Notes: a model not told the origin generated them from the sequence alone. 44,812 nucleotides of DNA from CAYSBE01 sp046309355 (GCA_046309355.1 JBKCPL010000028.1:1-44812); one strand, 5' to 3'; shown: positions 16,157 through 23,336, numbered from the stretch's first letter. Program-made: numbers and translations.

Positions 16157-17557
16157 TTAAGGTTGCTGCAGCACCTCCACAACATTTCCGATAAGGCTGG
16201 TTTGTGTACTTCTTTCAGCAAAAACCCTTACATAATCGCCTTTTTTATAGCCATCTCCTTTAGGAAATATTACGGTTATGTTTTGATCGTTACGGCCTTT
16301 GAAATCCTTGTTAGAGCGTTTGGATTCGCCTTCTATCAATACGGTGTGTAACTGTCCTACGTGGGTAAGATTACGTTTCGTGCTGATGGCGTTTTGCAAA
16401 GCGATTAGTTTTTGAAGCCGTTCGCTTTTTGTTTCTTCAGCTACATCATCAGGGTGTTTTCTGGCTGCCAGTGTTCCCGGACGTTCACTGTAGGCATACA
16501 TATACGCAAAGTCGAATTGGGCCAATTCGAACATGCTTAATGTATCGTTAAATTCATCTTCGGTTTCGCTACAAAAGCCTACGATGGCATCGGTTGAAAT
16601 TCCGCAATCGGGGAGTACTTCACGTATTTTTTGTATGCGTTGAGCAAACCAATCTCTGTCGTACGTGCGGTTCATTAATTTCAAAATCCGTGTATTGCCG
16701 CTTTGCAAAGGGAAATGAATGTAATTACAAATGTTGTTGTATTTTCTCATGGTATACAACACTTCATCGGTAATGTCTTTTGGGTGTGACGATGAGAAGC
16801 GGATGCGTAAGTCAGGGGCAATGAGAGCAACTTTTTCAAGCAGTTGGGCGAAATTACACAGAACCTCACCTGCCTCATTTTGCCATTTATACGAGTCTAC
16901 GTTTTGGCCCAGTAGTGTTACTTCTTTGTACCCCTGATTGTAAAGCTCGGTAGCTTCATTCACTATGCTTTCAGGTTCGCGGCTGCGTTCGCGTCCACGT
17001 GTAAATGGTACTACGCAAAATGAGCACATATTATCACATCCGCGCATAATACTTACAAATGCTGTAACTCCATTGCTGCTCAGCCTTACCGGAGTTATTT
17101 CAGCATAGGTTTCTTCACGGCTCAGCAATACGTTTACGGCCTTTTGTCCTTCTTCCACTTGTTGAATCAGTTTTGGTATATCACGGTACGCATCAGGCCC
17201 TACTACAATATCTACCAGTTGTTCTTGTTCCAAAAGCGTTGATTTTAAGCGTTCGGCCATGCAGCCCATCACACCTACAATCATTCCCGGATTTTTCTTC
17301 TTCTGATGTTTGATTTCACGTAGTCTTCCCCAAATTCTCGATTCTGCATTATCGCGTATGGCACATGTGTTTAAAAATACCACATCTGCTTGCAGTGGAT
17401 CATTAGTCGTTTTAAAACCTTCACTCATCATTATGGAAGCCATCACCTCACTGTCTGCCAAATTCATGGCACATCCGTAAGTTTCTATGTACAAATTACG
17501 GGTAAGGTTTTTCGGCTCAATGGTTTCAGGCAATTTATCTGCTAGTACACCTCGCAT
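16157..17557 (-). CDS. miaB: tRNA-2-methylthio-N6-isopentenyladenosine synthase MiaB
   Basis: Radical-SAM methylthiotransferase that converts i6A37 to ms2i6A37 in tRNAs reading UNN codons. From the ATG at 17557 it has 466 aa. The N-terminal UPF0004 domain carries the three auxiliary-cluster cysteines (in YGCAMN, NTCAIR and MGCMAE), the radical-SAM motif is RGCDNMCSFCVVPFTRGRE, and a TRAM domain ends the protein. A TTG at 17581 would add eight residues, but that TTG is the last part of a TATATTTG -7 promoter element, so the ATG is preferred. The sigma-54 activator follows in the same transcript. Confidence 0.96.
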   Translation of the reverse strand: MRGVLADKLPETIEPKNLTRNLYIETYGCAMNLADSEVMASIMMSEGFKTTNDPLQADVVFLNTCAIRDNAESRIWGRLREIKHQKKKNPGMIVGVMGCMAERLKSTLLEQEQLVDIVVGPDAYRDIPKLIQQVEEGQKAVNVLLSREETYAEITPVRLSSNGVTAFVSIMRGCDNMCSFCVVPFTRGRERSREPESIVNEATELYNQGYKEVTLLGQNVDSYKWQNEAGEVLCNFAQLLEKVALIAPDLRIRFSSSHPKDITDEVLYTMRKYNNICNYIHFPLQSGNTRILKLMNRTYDRDWFAQRIQKIREVLPDCGISTDAIVGFCSETEDEFNDTLSMFELAQFDFAYMYAYSERPGTLAARKHPDDVAEETKSERLQKLIALQNAISTKRNLTHVGQLHTVLIEGESKRSNKDFKGRNDQNITVIFPKGDGYKKGDYVRVFAERSTQTSLIGNVVEVLQQP

Positions 17558-17578
17558 GCGGTTAAAAAAATTAGTCGG

Positions 17579-17586
17579 CAAATATA
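17579..17586 (-). promoter_or_regulatory. -7 promoter element of miaB
   Basis: Minus strand TATATTTG, a full match to TAnnTTTG, 21 bases before the ATG at 17557. No good -33 TTG is seen. Transcription from here would exclude the TTG at 17581 as a start codon. Confidence 0.5.
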
Positions 17587-17618
17587 GACAATTTAATGAC
17601 AGAGTGTCAGAAATGCTG

Positions 17619-17652
17619 TTGTATCAGTTTTAATACATTAATAGTACTTTTG
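17619..17652 (+). promoter_or_regulatory. promoter of the SDR gene
   Basis: TTG (17619-17621), a 23-base spacer at the upper limit, and TACTTTTG (17645-17652). The ATG at 17659 is only six bases beyond the -7 element, so the transcript would be almost leaderless. It diverges from the miaB promoter. Confidence 0.5.
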
Positions 17653-17658
17653 ACGCCA

Positions 17659-18576
17659 ATGAAAGTATTGATTACAGGAAGCAACGGTTTACTGGGGCAA
17701 AAATTGATTGATTATTACCTTAAGCATCCATCCGTACAGCTTACAGCAACTGCTAAAGGTGTCAATAGGCATCCTGTTTCCCACGGCTACACCTATTACT
17801 CACTTGATATTACCTCTGAACACGATGTGATGAATGTGATGGAGGAATGCAAACCCGATGTGGTTATTCATGCAGCCGCCATGACCAATGTAGATGCTTG
17901 CGAAACCAATCGAGAAGCCTGTGATATGCTGAATGTTCTAGCTGTTGAATACATAGTGAAAGCCTGTAACAGGGTTAATGCTCACCTTGTTCATCTGTCA
18001 ACGGACTTTATTTTTGATGGGACACACGGACCGCTTCACGAAAATGAGACACCCAATCCGTTAAGTTACTACGGACATTCTAAATATAGAGGTGAACAAC
18101 TGGTGCAAGAGAACTCACAAAGCTGGGCGATAGCGCGCACAGTGCTGGTGTACGGAGTAGTAAGTGATATGAGCCGTAGCAATATAGTATTGTGGGTGAA
18201 AAATAGTCTTGAACAAAATAAATCCATTCGTGTCGTGTGCGATCAGTTTCGGACGCCCACCCTGGCTGAAGATTTAGCCAGCGGCTGTGCGCTAATTGCA
18301 GCTAAGCGTGCAAGCGGTATATACCACATAAGCGGTTCGGAGTTTATCAGTGTGTTCGACCTGGCCTATCAAGTAGCCGATTTTTGGCAACTCGATAAAT
18401 CATTGTTGGGTATGGCGGTAAGTAAGGATATAAAACAGCCTGCACAGCGGCCTCCGGTAACCGGATTTCATATACAAAAAGCCATTCGCGAACTCGGGTA
18501 TCAACCGCACAGCATACAAGAAGGACTAGCGCTTATCGATCAACAATTAAAACACATGCAACATGAATTGGGCTGA
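17659..18576 (+). CDS. SDR-family NAD(P)-dependent sugar-nucleotide reductase (RfbD-like)
   Basis: A 305-aa Rossmann enzyme related to dTDP-4-dehydrorhamnose reductase. The cofactor motif GSNGLLGQ is at residues 7-14, the catalytic Tyr and Lys are in YYGHSKYRGE, and the STDFIFDG and DQFRTPT blocks are typical of the RfbD group. It probably reduces a sugar nucleotide for cell-surface glycans, but no other rhamnose gene lies nearby, so the substrate is open. The ATG at 17659 is chosen because the nucleotide-binding strand follows at once and a promoter lies just before it; a longer reading from 17596 would begin upstream of that promoter. Confidence 0.85.
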   Translation: MKVLITGSNGLLGQKLIDYYLKHPSVQLTATAKGVNRHPVSHGYTYYSLDITSEHDVMNVMEECKPDVVIHAAAMTNVDACETNREACDMLNVLAVEYIVKACNRVNAHLVHLSTDFIFDGTHGPLHENETPNPLSYYGHSKYRGEQLVQENSQSWAIARTVLVYGVVSDMSRSNIVLWVKNSLEQNKSIRVVCDQFRTPTLAEDLASGCALIAAKRASGIYHISGSEFISVFDLAYQVADFWQLDKSLLGMAVSKDIKQPAQRPPVTGFHIQKAIRELGYQPHSIQEGLALIDQQLKHMQHELG

Positions 18577-18694
18577 AAATTTTTGGGTTTGGATGGCTAC
18601 TGAAGCATTCTTCGGTCTATTCGTAGCTGCTTTACTGTATTATTTCTTTGTGTACAAACAACGGGATATAAATGAGCGTAATAAAAAGAATTAA
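18563..18694 (+). CDS. 43-aa single-pass membrane protein (small ORF)
   Basis: An ORF of 43 codons starting with ATG at 18563 inside the end of the SDR gene (14-nt overlap) and ending inside the start of the HhH gene (23-nt overlap). The product has an aromatic N terminus (MNWAENFWVW), one strongly hydrophobic helix (about residues 11-31) and a basic tail (KQRDINERNKKN), so it should sit in the membrane with its tail in the cytoplasm. The double overlap suggests coupled translation. It fills a gap that otherwise has no gene. I do not recognise a family; the shape resembles small respiratory or stress membrane proteins. Confidence 0.6.
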   Translation: MNWAENFWVWMATEAFFGLFVAALLYYFFVYKQRDINERNKKN

Positions 18695-19547
18695 GCACTT
18701 TTTAAAAACGTATTTTTACTTCAGCAAAACCGAAAGGCAAAGCGTAACCGCTTTGTTGCTGCTTATTGCATTGGTGGCATTGGCACCGTGGTTATACGCT
18801 AAACTTTTTCCTCCGGCAGCACCTGTGGTGGAGGTAGAGTGGCTGAACCAGGCAGATTCACTTCTGTTACAACACAATGGCTACACACACGATGTGAGGG
18901 AGTACCGGTATTTTGATCCGAACTCAGCTACTGCAGACGACTGGAAGCAATTCGGAATAAGCGATAAGCAATTGAAAAGCATTCGTAAATTTTTGCAAAA
19001 CGGGGGAGTATTTAAAAAACCGGAAGACATAGAGAAGCTGTATGCATTGTCATCTCATCAAAAAAAGCTGATATTGCCCTATGTTGATTTGCCACAACAG
19101 CTATCGTTTGCAGACGACACCGTAAGAAGTACAAGAAAAACGGTGTATCCGGTAAATTTAAATGAGGCGGATAGTTTGACTATTTTATCGCTGTATAGAA
19201 TAGGTCCCGGTTTAACACACCGGATTTTGGAATACCGTACAAAATTAGGTGGATTTAAATCTCTGGAGCAGCTAACCGAGATTTGGGGTTTTGATGAGGA
19301 TATCTTGTATGACCTCAAAGGCAAGATTTATGTTGATTCTACGCAAGCACGCATTTTTAATTTGAATACGGTAACTGCCGATGACCTTAAAACACATCCG
19401 TATTTTAAATATAAATTAAGCAACATACTGATTAATTACCGCCAGCAACATGGCCCTTATAAAACCCTTCAGGAATTGCGAAATACAGGTGTTGTAAACG
19501 ACAGTGTGTACTATCGTATTACACGTTATCTGAAAATAGAAAAATAG
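18672..19547 (+). CDS. membrane-anchored ComEA-like helix-hairpin-helix protein
   Basis: A 291-aa protein with a membrane helix at about 24-45 and three helix-hairpin-helix units: around 75-130 (DPNSATADDWKQFGISD), 165-215 (NLNEADSLTILSLYRIGPG) and 230-288 (NLNTVTADDLKTHPYF). The second keeps the ComEA signature in which an I-G-P-x loop binds DNA backbone. ComEA binds incoming DNA in natural transformation. In Bacteroidota proteins of this layout are common and mostly uncharacterised; DNA binding outside the inner membrane is likely, competence is unproven. Its first codons overlap the 43-aa ORF. Confidence 0.85.
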   Translation: MSVIKRIKHFLKTYFYFSKTERQSVTALLLLIALVALAPWLYAKLFPPAAPVVEVEWLNQADSLLLQHNGYTHDVREYRYFDPNSATADDWKQFGISDKQLKSIRKFLQNGGVFKKPEDIEKLYALSSHQKKLILPYVDLPQQLSFADDTVRSTRKTVYPVNLNEADSLTILSLYRIGPGLTHRILEYRTKLGGFKSLEQLTEIWGFDEDILYDLKGKIYVDSTQARIFNLNTVTADDLKTHPYFKYKLSNILINYRQQHGPYKTLQELRNTGVVNDSVYYRITRYLKIEK

Positions 19548-19615
19548 ACCAAAACTTAACTTTATACCAATAATTATTATACTATACTTGCAGCCCAATT
19601 TATACGCTCCTGCTT

Positions 19616-20782
19616 ATGTCAATAAACACACAATCTACACTAAACTTTAAACCCACCGAGAACCAACAAATGGTGGCGCAAATGGCTAAAGACTTTGCTG
19701 AAAAATATATACGTCCGCATGTTATGGAATGGGACGAAACACAGACTTTTCCAAGAGCGACCATGCAAGAGATGGGCAAGCTTGGGTTGTTGGGAGTGTT
19801 GGTTCCTGAAGAATACGGAGGTGCAGGATTGGGCTACTTCGAGTACATTACTGCCATTGTTGAAATTACCAAAGTATGTAGTTCGGTGGGCTTGTCAATG
19901 GCGGCTCATAATTCATTGTGCACAGGTCATATTTTGCAGTTTGGTAACGAAGAGCAAAAGAAAAAATGGTTGCCTAAGCTGGCTACTGGCGAATGGATAG
20001 GAGCATGGGGATTAACCGAAGCCAATACCGGAAGCGATGCCATGCGCATGCAGTGTGTAGCGAAAGAAGATGGTGATCATTACATCATCAATGGGGCTAA
20101 AAACTGGATCACACACGGAATCAGTGGCGATGTGGCAGTTGTATTAGCCCGCACAGGAGAATTGTTAGATTCAAATGGAATTACTGCATTTGTAGTAGAG
20201 CGCGGAACTCCCGGATTTAAAGGCGGAAAGAAAGAAAATAAACTCGGTATGCGTGCCAGCGAAACCGCTGAAATGATATTTGAAGATTGCCGTGTACCTA
20301 AAGCCAATATTTTAGGAAAGGTAGGCGATGGATTCAAGCAAGCGATGAAGATATTAGACGGAGGCCGTATCTCTATTGCCGCACTATCATTGGGTATTGC
20401 AAAAGGAAGTTACGAAGCTGCAGTAAAATATTCAAAAGAGCGTCACCAGTTTGGTCAACCTATTGCCAACTTCCAGGCGATATCGTTCAAAATTGCCGAC
20501 ATGGCTACCCGCATCGAAGCTGCTGAACTGTTAACGTACCAGGCTGCCGATTTAAAAATGAAAGGCAAACCGATGACCAAAGAATCGGCCATGGCTAAGT
20601 ATTATGCATCTGAAGTATGTGTGTGGGCGGCAACAGAAGCCATTCAGATTTTTGGCGGATACGGTTACACGAAAGATTTTCCGGTAGAGAAATTTTACCG
20701 CGATTCAAAACTATGTACCATTGGCGAAGGTACCAGCGAAATTCAAAAGCTGGTTATTGCACGAAATGTTCTTAAAAGTTAA
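19616..20782 (+). CDS. acyl-CoA dehydrogenase
   Basis: A 388-aa FAD enzyme of the short/medium-chain acyl-CoA dehydrogenase family, which introduces the alpha-beta double bond in fatty-acid or branched-chain amino-acid breakdown and passes electrons to ETF. Visible marks are GAWGLTEANTGSDA (FAD/substrate motif), the substrate loop, and the C-terminal GEGTSEIQKLVIARN with the probable catalytic base Glu371. The overall sequence looks most like butyryl/isovaleryl-type enzymes, but chain length cannot be fixed. TATACTTG at 19583-19590, one base off the -7 consensus, may be its promoter. No other beta-oxidation gene lies beside it. Confidence 0.94.
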   Translation: MSINTQSTLNFKPTENQQMVAQMAKDFAEKYIRPHVMEWDETQTFPRATMQEMGKLGLLGVLVPEEYGGAGLGYFEYITAIVEITKVCSSVGLSMAAHNSLCTGHILQFGNEEQKKKWLPKLATGEWIGAWGLTEANTGSDAMRMQCVAKEDGDHYIINGAKNWITHGISGDVAVVLARTGELLDSNGITAFVVERGTPGFKGGKKENKLGMRASETAEMIFEDCRVPKANILGKVGDGFKQAMKILDGGRISIAALSLGIAKGSYEAAVKYSKERHQFGQPIANFQAISFKIADMATRIEAAELLTYQAADLKMKGKPMTKESAMAKYYASEVCVWAATEAIQIFGGYGYTKDFPVEKFYRDSKLCTIGEGTSEIQKLVIARNVLKS

Positions 20783-20789
20783 ATTTCAT

Positions 20790-20819
20790 TTGTTTCCGTC
20801 AAAAATGCTCCTATTTTTG
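20790..20819 (+). promoter_or_regulatory. promoter of rpsU
   Basis: TTG (20790-20792), a 19-base spacer and TATTTTTG (20812-20819): a full consensus Bacteroidota promoter, placing the start near 20823 and leaving a leader of about 44 nt. Confidence 0.75.
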
Positions 20820-20850
20820 CAGCCCTTCATAAAACGAAGAGACTCAAGGA

Positions 20851-20860
20851 AAGGAGGTGA
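20851..20860 (+). promoter_or_regulatory. extended Shine-Dalgarno of rpsU
   Basis: AAGGAGGTGA pairs almost fully with the usual 16S rRNA 3' end, nine bases after GGAGG comes the ATG at 20867. No other gene I examined in the window has a comparable site; Bacteroidota ribosomes normally hide the anti-Shine-Dalgarno with proteins including bS21. A strong site on the bS21 gene itself fits autoregulation. Confidence 0.9.
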
Positions 20861-20866
20861 ATTAAA

Positions 20867-21064
20867 ATGATATTTGTTAACGTAAAAGAAAACGAATCGC
20901 TCGACAGAGCACTTAAGAAGTTCAAGAAGAAGTTTGAAAAGACCGGTGTGGTTAAGGAACTGCGTGCGCGTCAATCATTCACCAAGCCTTGTATTAAAAA
21001 GCGCCAGCAAAAAATACGCGCTGCATACAAACTGCACTTGCAGCAAACCCAGCAAAGCATGTAA
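20867..21064 (+). CDS. rpsU: 30S ribosomal protein bS21
   Basis: A 65-aa basic protein with the bS21 pattern: ENESLDRALKKFKKKFEKTGV, given here as a description of its first third, then KELRARQSFTKPCIKKRQQK. It sits on the 30S platform near the 3' end of 16S rRNA. In Bacteroidota bS21, with bS18 and bS6, is reported to sequester the anti-Shine-Dalgarno, so its own strong ribosome-binding site would be used best when bS21 is scarce. It has its own promoter and terminator and is thus a single-gene unit ahead of the Xer gene. Confidence 0.98.
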   Translation: MIFVNVKENESLDRALKKFKKKFEKTGVVKELRARQSFTKPCIKKRQQKIRAAYKLHLQQTQQSM

Positions 21065-21085
21065 TTAGCTTAAACTATAACGACT

Positions 21086-21114
21086 AAGCGGCATGGAAAC
21101 CATGCCGCTTTTTT
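21086..21114 (+). terminator. intrinsic terminator after rpsU
   Basis: AAGCGGCATG, loop GAAAC, CATGCCGCTT: ten perfect pairs followed by TTTT and more T-rich sequence, 21 bases after the rpsU stop. Confidence 0.92.
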
Positions 21115-21116
21115 GT

Positions 21117-21149
21117 TTGTATAATTTGCTGAAAATACGTTTATATTTG
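21117..21149 (+). promoter_or_regulatory. promoter of the Xer recombinase gene
   Basis: TTG (21117-21119), a 22-base spacer and TATATTTG (21142-21149), 22 bases before the ATG at 21172. The spacer is long; the -7 match is exact. Confidence 0.5.
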
Positions 21150-21171
21150 ATGTATTAAACCGGGCAGCGCA

Positions 21172-22053
21172 ATGAAGGAGTACATGGATTCATTTTTACA
21201 TTACCTGCAATTTGAGAAAAAGTACTCTGCTCACACCTTGGTGTCGTATCAAACAGACTTAAATCAGTTCGCTGATTTTGTTCATTCACAATTCAGTATC
21301 GATTCTGTAAATGCGTATTCGCACATACATATAAAATCATGGCTCGCTTCACAAATAAATGACGGATTAACAGCTCGCAGTGTTAACCGAAAACTTACTA
21401 CACTCAAAACATTTTACCGCTTCTTGCTACGAGAAGGTCACGTAAAAACAAATCCCCTTATTAAAATCCAGGGTCCTAAAGTTGAAAAACGATTACCGGT
21501 ATTTGTTGATCAGCGGTCAATAAACAAATTATTTGACAGTGATGGTCACTTTACGGATGACTCCGATGCGCAGCTTAGCCGCATGCTCATGTTAACCTTG
21601 TATACAACCGGAATGCGATTGTCTGAACTTCGCCAGCTTCGTATGTGTGATGTGGATGTATATAAGAGCCAGATTAAAGTACTGGGTAAACGAAATAAGC
21701 AGCGCATTATCCCAATTACATCGGAGTTACTGAACGAGTTAGTTGCATTCACAAAACAGCACGAAAAGCACAATGAGGACTACCTTTTTGCTACACCGGA
21801 CAAAAAGATGCTGAATCCGAGAAAAATTTATGCCATTGTCAACAGGTACCTGAGTGAGGTGACCACCATCGATAAACGAAGCCCACATGTGCTAAGGCAT
21901 ACTTTTGCCACACACTTGCTGAATAACGGGGCAGATTTGAATGCCATAAAGGAACTGCTTGGACATGCTAATTTAGCTGCGACACAAGTTTACACACACA
22001 ACAGTATTGAACGATTAAAGAAGGTTTATAAAAACAGGCACCCACGAGCCTGA
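21172..22053 (+). CDS. tyrosine recombinase of the XerC/XerD family
   Basis: A 293-aa site-specific recombinase with the N-terminal SAM-like DNA-binding domain (about 1-90) and a complete catalytic domain: Arg149 (TTGMRLSEL), Lys173, His239 and Arg242 (HVLRHTFATH), His265 and nucleophile Tyr274 (VYTHNS). Xer proteins resolve chromosome dimers at dif with the divisome. Its place between rpsU and hpf is conserved in Bacteroidota and no mobile-element gene lies nearby, so it is a chromosomal Xer, not an element integrase. Whether it is the XerC or XerD partner cannot be decided. The ATG at 21172 is used; Met5 is an alternative. Confidence 0.92.
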   Translation: MKEYMDSFLHYLQFEKKYSAHTLVSYQTDLNQFADFVHSQFSIDSVNAYSHIHIKSWLASQINDGLTARSVNRKLTTLKTFYRFLLREGHVKTNPLIKIQGPKVEKRLPVFVDQRSINKLFDSDGHFTDDSDAQLSRMLMLTLYTTGMRLSELRQLRMCDVDVYKSQIKVLGKRNKQRIIPITSELLNELVAFTKQHEKHNEDYLFATPDKKMLNPRKIYAIVNRYLSEVTTIDKRSPHVLRHTFATHLLNNGADLNAIKELLGHANLAATQVYTHNSIERLKKVYKNRHPRA

Positions 22054-22137
22054 TACCCAAGTCCTGTTTATGTAGAGTAAAAACATAGCAGTAACGGTTT
22101 AACAGGCAACCCGCGCTGCACCTAAATAAAAAGTGTT

Positions 22138-22443
22138 ATGAAAGTAAACATTCAATCCATCCATTTCGTAGCAGATGTAAAGCTGCTTGAGTTTATTACC
22201 AAAAAAATCGAAAAGGTAAATACCTTCTACGATCAGATAAAATCTGCAGACGTGTATTTGCGATTGGAAAAGGACTCTGAAAAAGGGAATAAGGTAGTTG
22301 AGGTCAAATTAAACAATACGCATTCCGATATTTTTGCCAAAGAGCAGGCTTCTACTTTTGAAGCAGCCACTGACATGGTATTGGATAAACTGGTAGCTCA
22401 GGTGAAGAAACACAAAGAAAAGTTACAGGCTAAAATGGCCTGA
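22138..22443 (+). CDS. hpf: ribosome hibernation factor, short HPF/YfiA family
   Basis: A 101-aa protein of the HPF/RaiA family: MKVNIQSIHFVADVKLLEFI at the N terminus, then the basic helices KKIEKVNTFYDQI and VAQVKKHKEKLQAKMA. It binds the 30S mRNA/tRNA channel in stationary phase to silence ribosomes. The length is that of the short form, without the C-terminal dimerisation domain of long HPF. It follows the Xer gene by 84 nt and precedes the tRNA cluster. No clear promoter of its own is seen, so it may be read from the Xer promoter. Confidence 0.95.
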   Translation: MKVNIQSIHFVADVKLLEFITKKIEKVNTFYDQIKSADVYLRLEKDSEKGNKVVEVKLNNTHSDIFAKEQASTFEAATDMVLDKLVAQVKKHKEKLQAKMA

Positions 22444-22577
22444 TATAGCACGGTTAGGCATAAAGAACGATTTACGTATTATTTTTTTGGGATTGTCGGT
22501 CAAACGATTCATATTTGCCGCACTGTTACGCAATCGATATCCTCTTTAAAGTTTTTTACAAAAATTTTGCTTCCATC

Positions 22578-22607
22578 TTGCAATCATCCTGCAAAACACT
22601 ACATTTG
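22578..22607 (+). promoter_or_regulatory. promoter of the tRNA-tuf cluster
   Basis: TTG (22578-22580), a 19-base spacer and TACATTTG (22600-22607), about 100 bases before tRNA-Thr. This is the only good match in the 265-bp gap between hpf and the first tRNA, and it probably drives the tRNAs and tuf together. Confidence 0.75.
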
Positions 22608-22708
22608 CAGTCCTTTTTTAGGGAAGGTGTAGTTTATGTTCTTTGCAGAGATAGAATGATACAAGGAAATCGATCTATCCCATTTATTAGTTAATACACT
22701 CATTATTA

Positions 22709-22781
22709 GCCACTTTAGCTCAGCTGGTAGAGCAACTGATTTGTAATCAGTAGGTCGCTGGTTCGATTCCGGCAAGTGGCT
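22709..22781 (+). tRNA. tRNA-Thr (anticodon TGT)
   Basis: A 73-nt cloverleaf: acceptor GCCACTT pairs with AAGTGGC, D arm GCTC/GAGC, anticodon stem ACTGA/TCAGT around loop TTTGTAA with anticodon TGT, and a T loop GTTCGATTC. The CCA end is not encoded. Confidence 0.97.
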
Positions 22782-22835
22782 CTTTTACTTAACTGATAGG
22801 GATACGAATTCTCAGTCCATTCAGAAGAATAATCC

Positions 22836-22918
22836 GGGGAGATACCAAAGTGGCCAACTGGGACGGACTGTAAATCCGTTGTCTTACGACTTCGAAGGTT
22901 CGAATCCTTCTCTCCCCA
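22836..22918 (+). tRNA. tRNA-Tyr (anticodon GTA)
   Basis: An 83-nt class II tRNA: acceptor GGGGAGA pairs with TCTCCCC, anticodon stem ACGGA/TCCGT around CTGTAAA (anticodon GTA), a long variable arm around GTCTTACGAC, and T loop GTTCGAATC. CCA is not encoded. Confidence 0.97.
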
Positions 22919-22982
22919 CATCGCCCACCAAAGCTTTAGCCAAGGTTGGCAATAATGTTCTTTAAAACGCGGGTGAAGCTCA

Positions 22983-23000
22983 TCCCGATAGTTATCGGGA
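22983..23000 (+). repeat. palindromic element, copy 1 (D loop of tRNA-Gly relic A)
   Basis: TCCCGATAGTTATCGGGA: eight-base arms around GT. It differs by one base from the three perfect copies at 23100, 23382 and 44723 and, like them, is preceded by CA. It replaces GTT of the parent D loop between GCTCA and GGTAG. Confidence 0.85.
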
Positions 23001-23005
23001 GGTAG

Positions 23006-23020
23006 TCCGCCTCAGGCGGA
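23006..23020 (+). repeat. palindrome TCCGCCTCAGGCGGA in tRNA-Gly relic A
   Basis: Perfect seven-base arms around a single C. It takes the place of the 5' anticodon stem of the parent tRNA-Gly, just before TCCAAGCTGTA. Confidence 0.8.
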
Positions 23021-23086
23021 TCCAAGCTGTAAAAGTTCATGCAGATGAACATATAGGAGCTTCGGTCGCAAATGTTCTTTTAAACG

Positions 23087-23150
23087 CGGGAGTAGCTCAT
23101 CCCGATAGCTATCGGGAGGTAGAGCGACAGAAAAGAATATTTTCTGTAAG
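23087..23150 (+). pseudogene. broken tRNA-Gly copy B, invaded by palindromes
   Basis: Identical to the intact tRNA-Gly over GCGGGAGTAGCTCA, then the palindrome at 23100-23117 in place of GTT, then again identical over GGTAGAGCGACAG. The anticodon loop is replaced by an AT-rich inverted repeat: ACAGAAAA (23127-23134), GAATA, TTTTCTGT (23140-23147), which keeps the parent ACAG/CTGT stem bases but has no anticodon. The T arm and 3' acceptor are absent. The leader GTTCTTTTAAACGCGGG is shared with relic A and the intact gene. Confidence 0.82.
23100..23117 (+). repeat. palindromic element, copy 2 (D loop of tRNA-Gly relic B)
   Basis: TCCCGATAGCTATCGGGA, a perfect 18-base palindrome preceded by CA. 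It replaces exactly the three bases GTT of the parent D loop; the D stem CTC/GAG on each side is unchanged. Confidence 0.9.
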
Positions 23151-23176
23151 TGTATAAGATTAAGTTCTTTAAAAAC

Positions 23177-23249
23177 GCGGGAGTAGCTCAGTTGGTAGAG
23201 CGACAGCCTTCCAAGCTGTAGGTCGCGGGTTCGAGCCTCGTCTCCCGCT
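23177..23249 (+). tRNA. tRNA-Gly (anticodon TCC)
   Basis: A 73-nt cloverleaf: acceptor GCGGGAG pairs with CTCCCGC, D arm GCTC/GAGC, anticodon stem ACAGC/GCTGT around CTTCCAA (anticodon TCC), T loop GTTCGAGCC. It is the intact parent of the two broken copies upstream. Confidence 0.97.
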
Positions 23250-23264
23250 CTAGTGTGACCCAAA

Positions 23265-23336
<72 letters not shown>

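Larger units (their letters stand above)
22969..23069 (+). pseudogene. broken tRNA-Gly copy A, invaded by three palindromes
   Basis: Begins GCGGGTGAAGCTCA like the intact tRNA-Gly at 23177 and has the same upstream leader (GTTCTTTAAAACGCGGG). The D loop holds the palindrome at 22983-23000, then GGTAG, a second palindrome at 23006-23020, then TCCAAGCTGTA, which is the end of the anticodon loop and stem of the parent. A third inverted repeat (GTTCAT-GCAG-ATGAAC, 23035-23050) follows, and GGTCGC at 23064-23069 is the last recognisable parent stretch. The T arm and 3' acceptor are missing, so it cannot be a working tRNA. Confidence 0.8.

Noticed and set aside
21172..22053. Tyrosine recombinase next to tRNA genes as sign of an integrated element
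   Set aside because: The gene lies in the conserved rpsU-xer-hpf order and has Xer length; no att-like duplication bounded by mobile genes is seen.
22969..23150. Relics A and B as working tRNAs with long loops or introns
   Set aside because: Both lack the T arm and 3' acceptor strand, and B has no anticodon.
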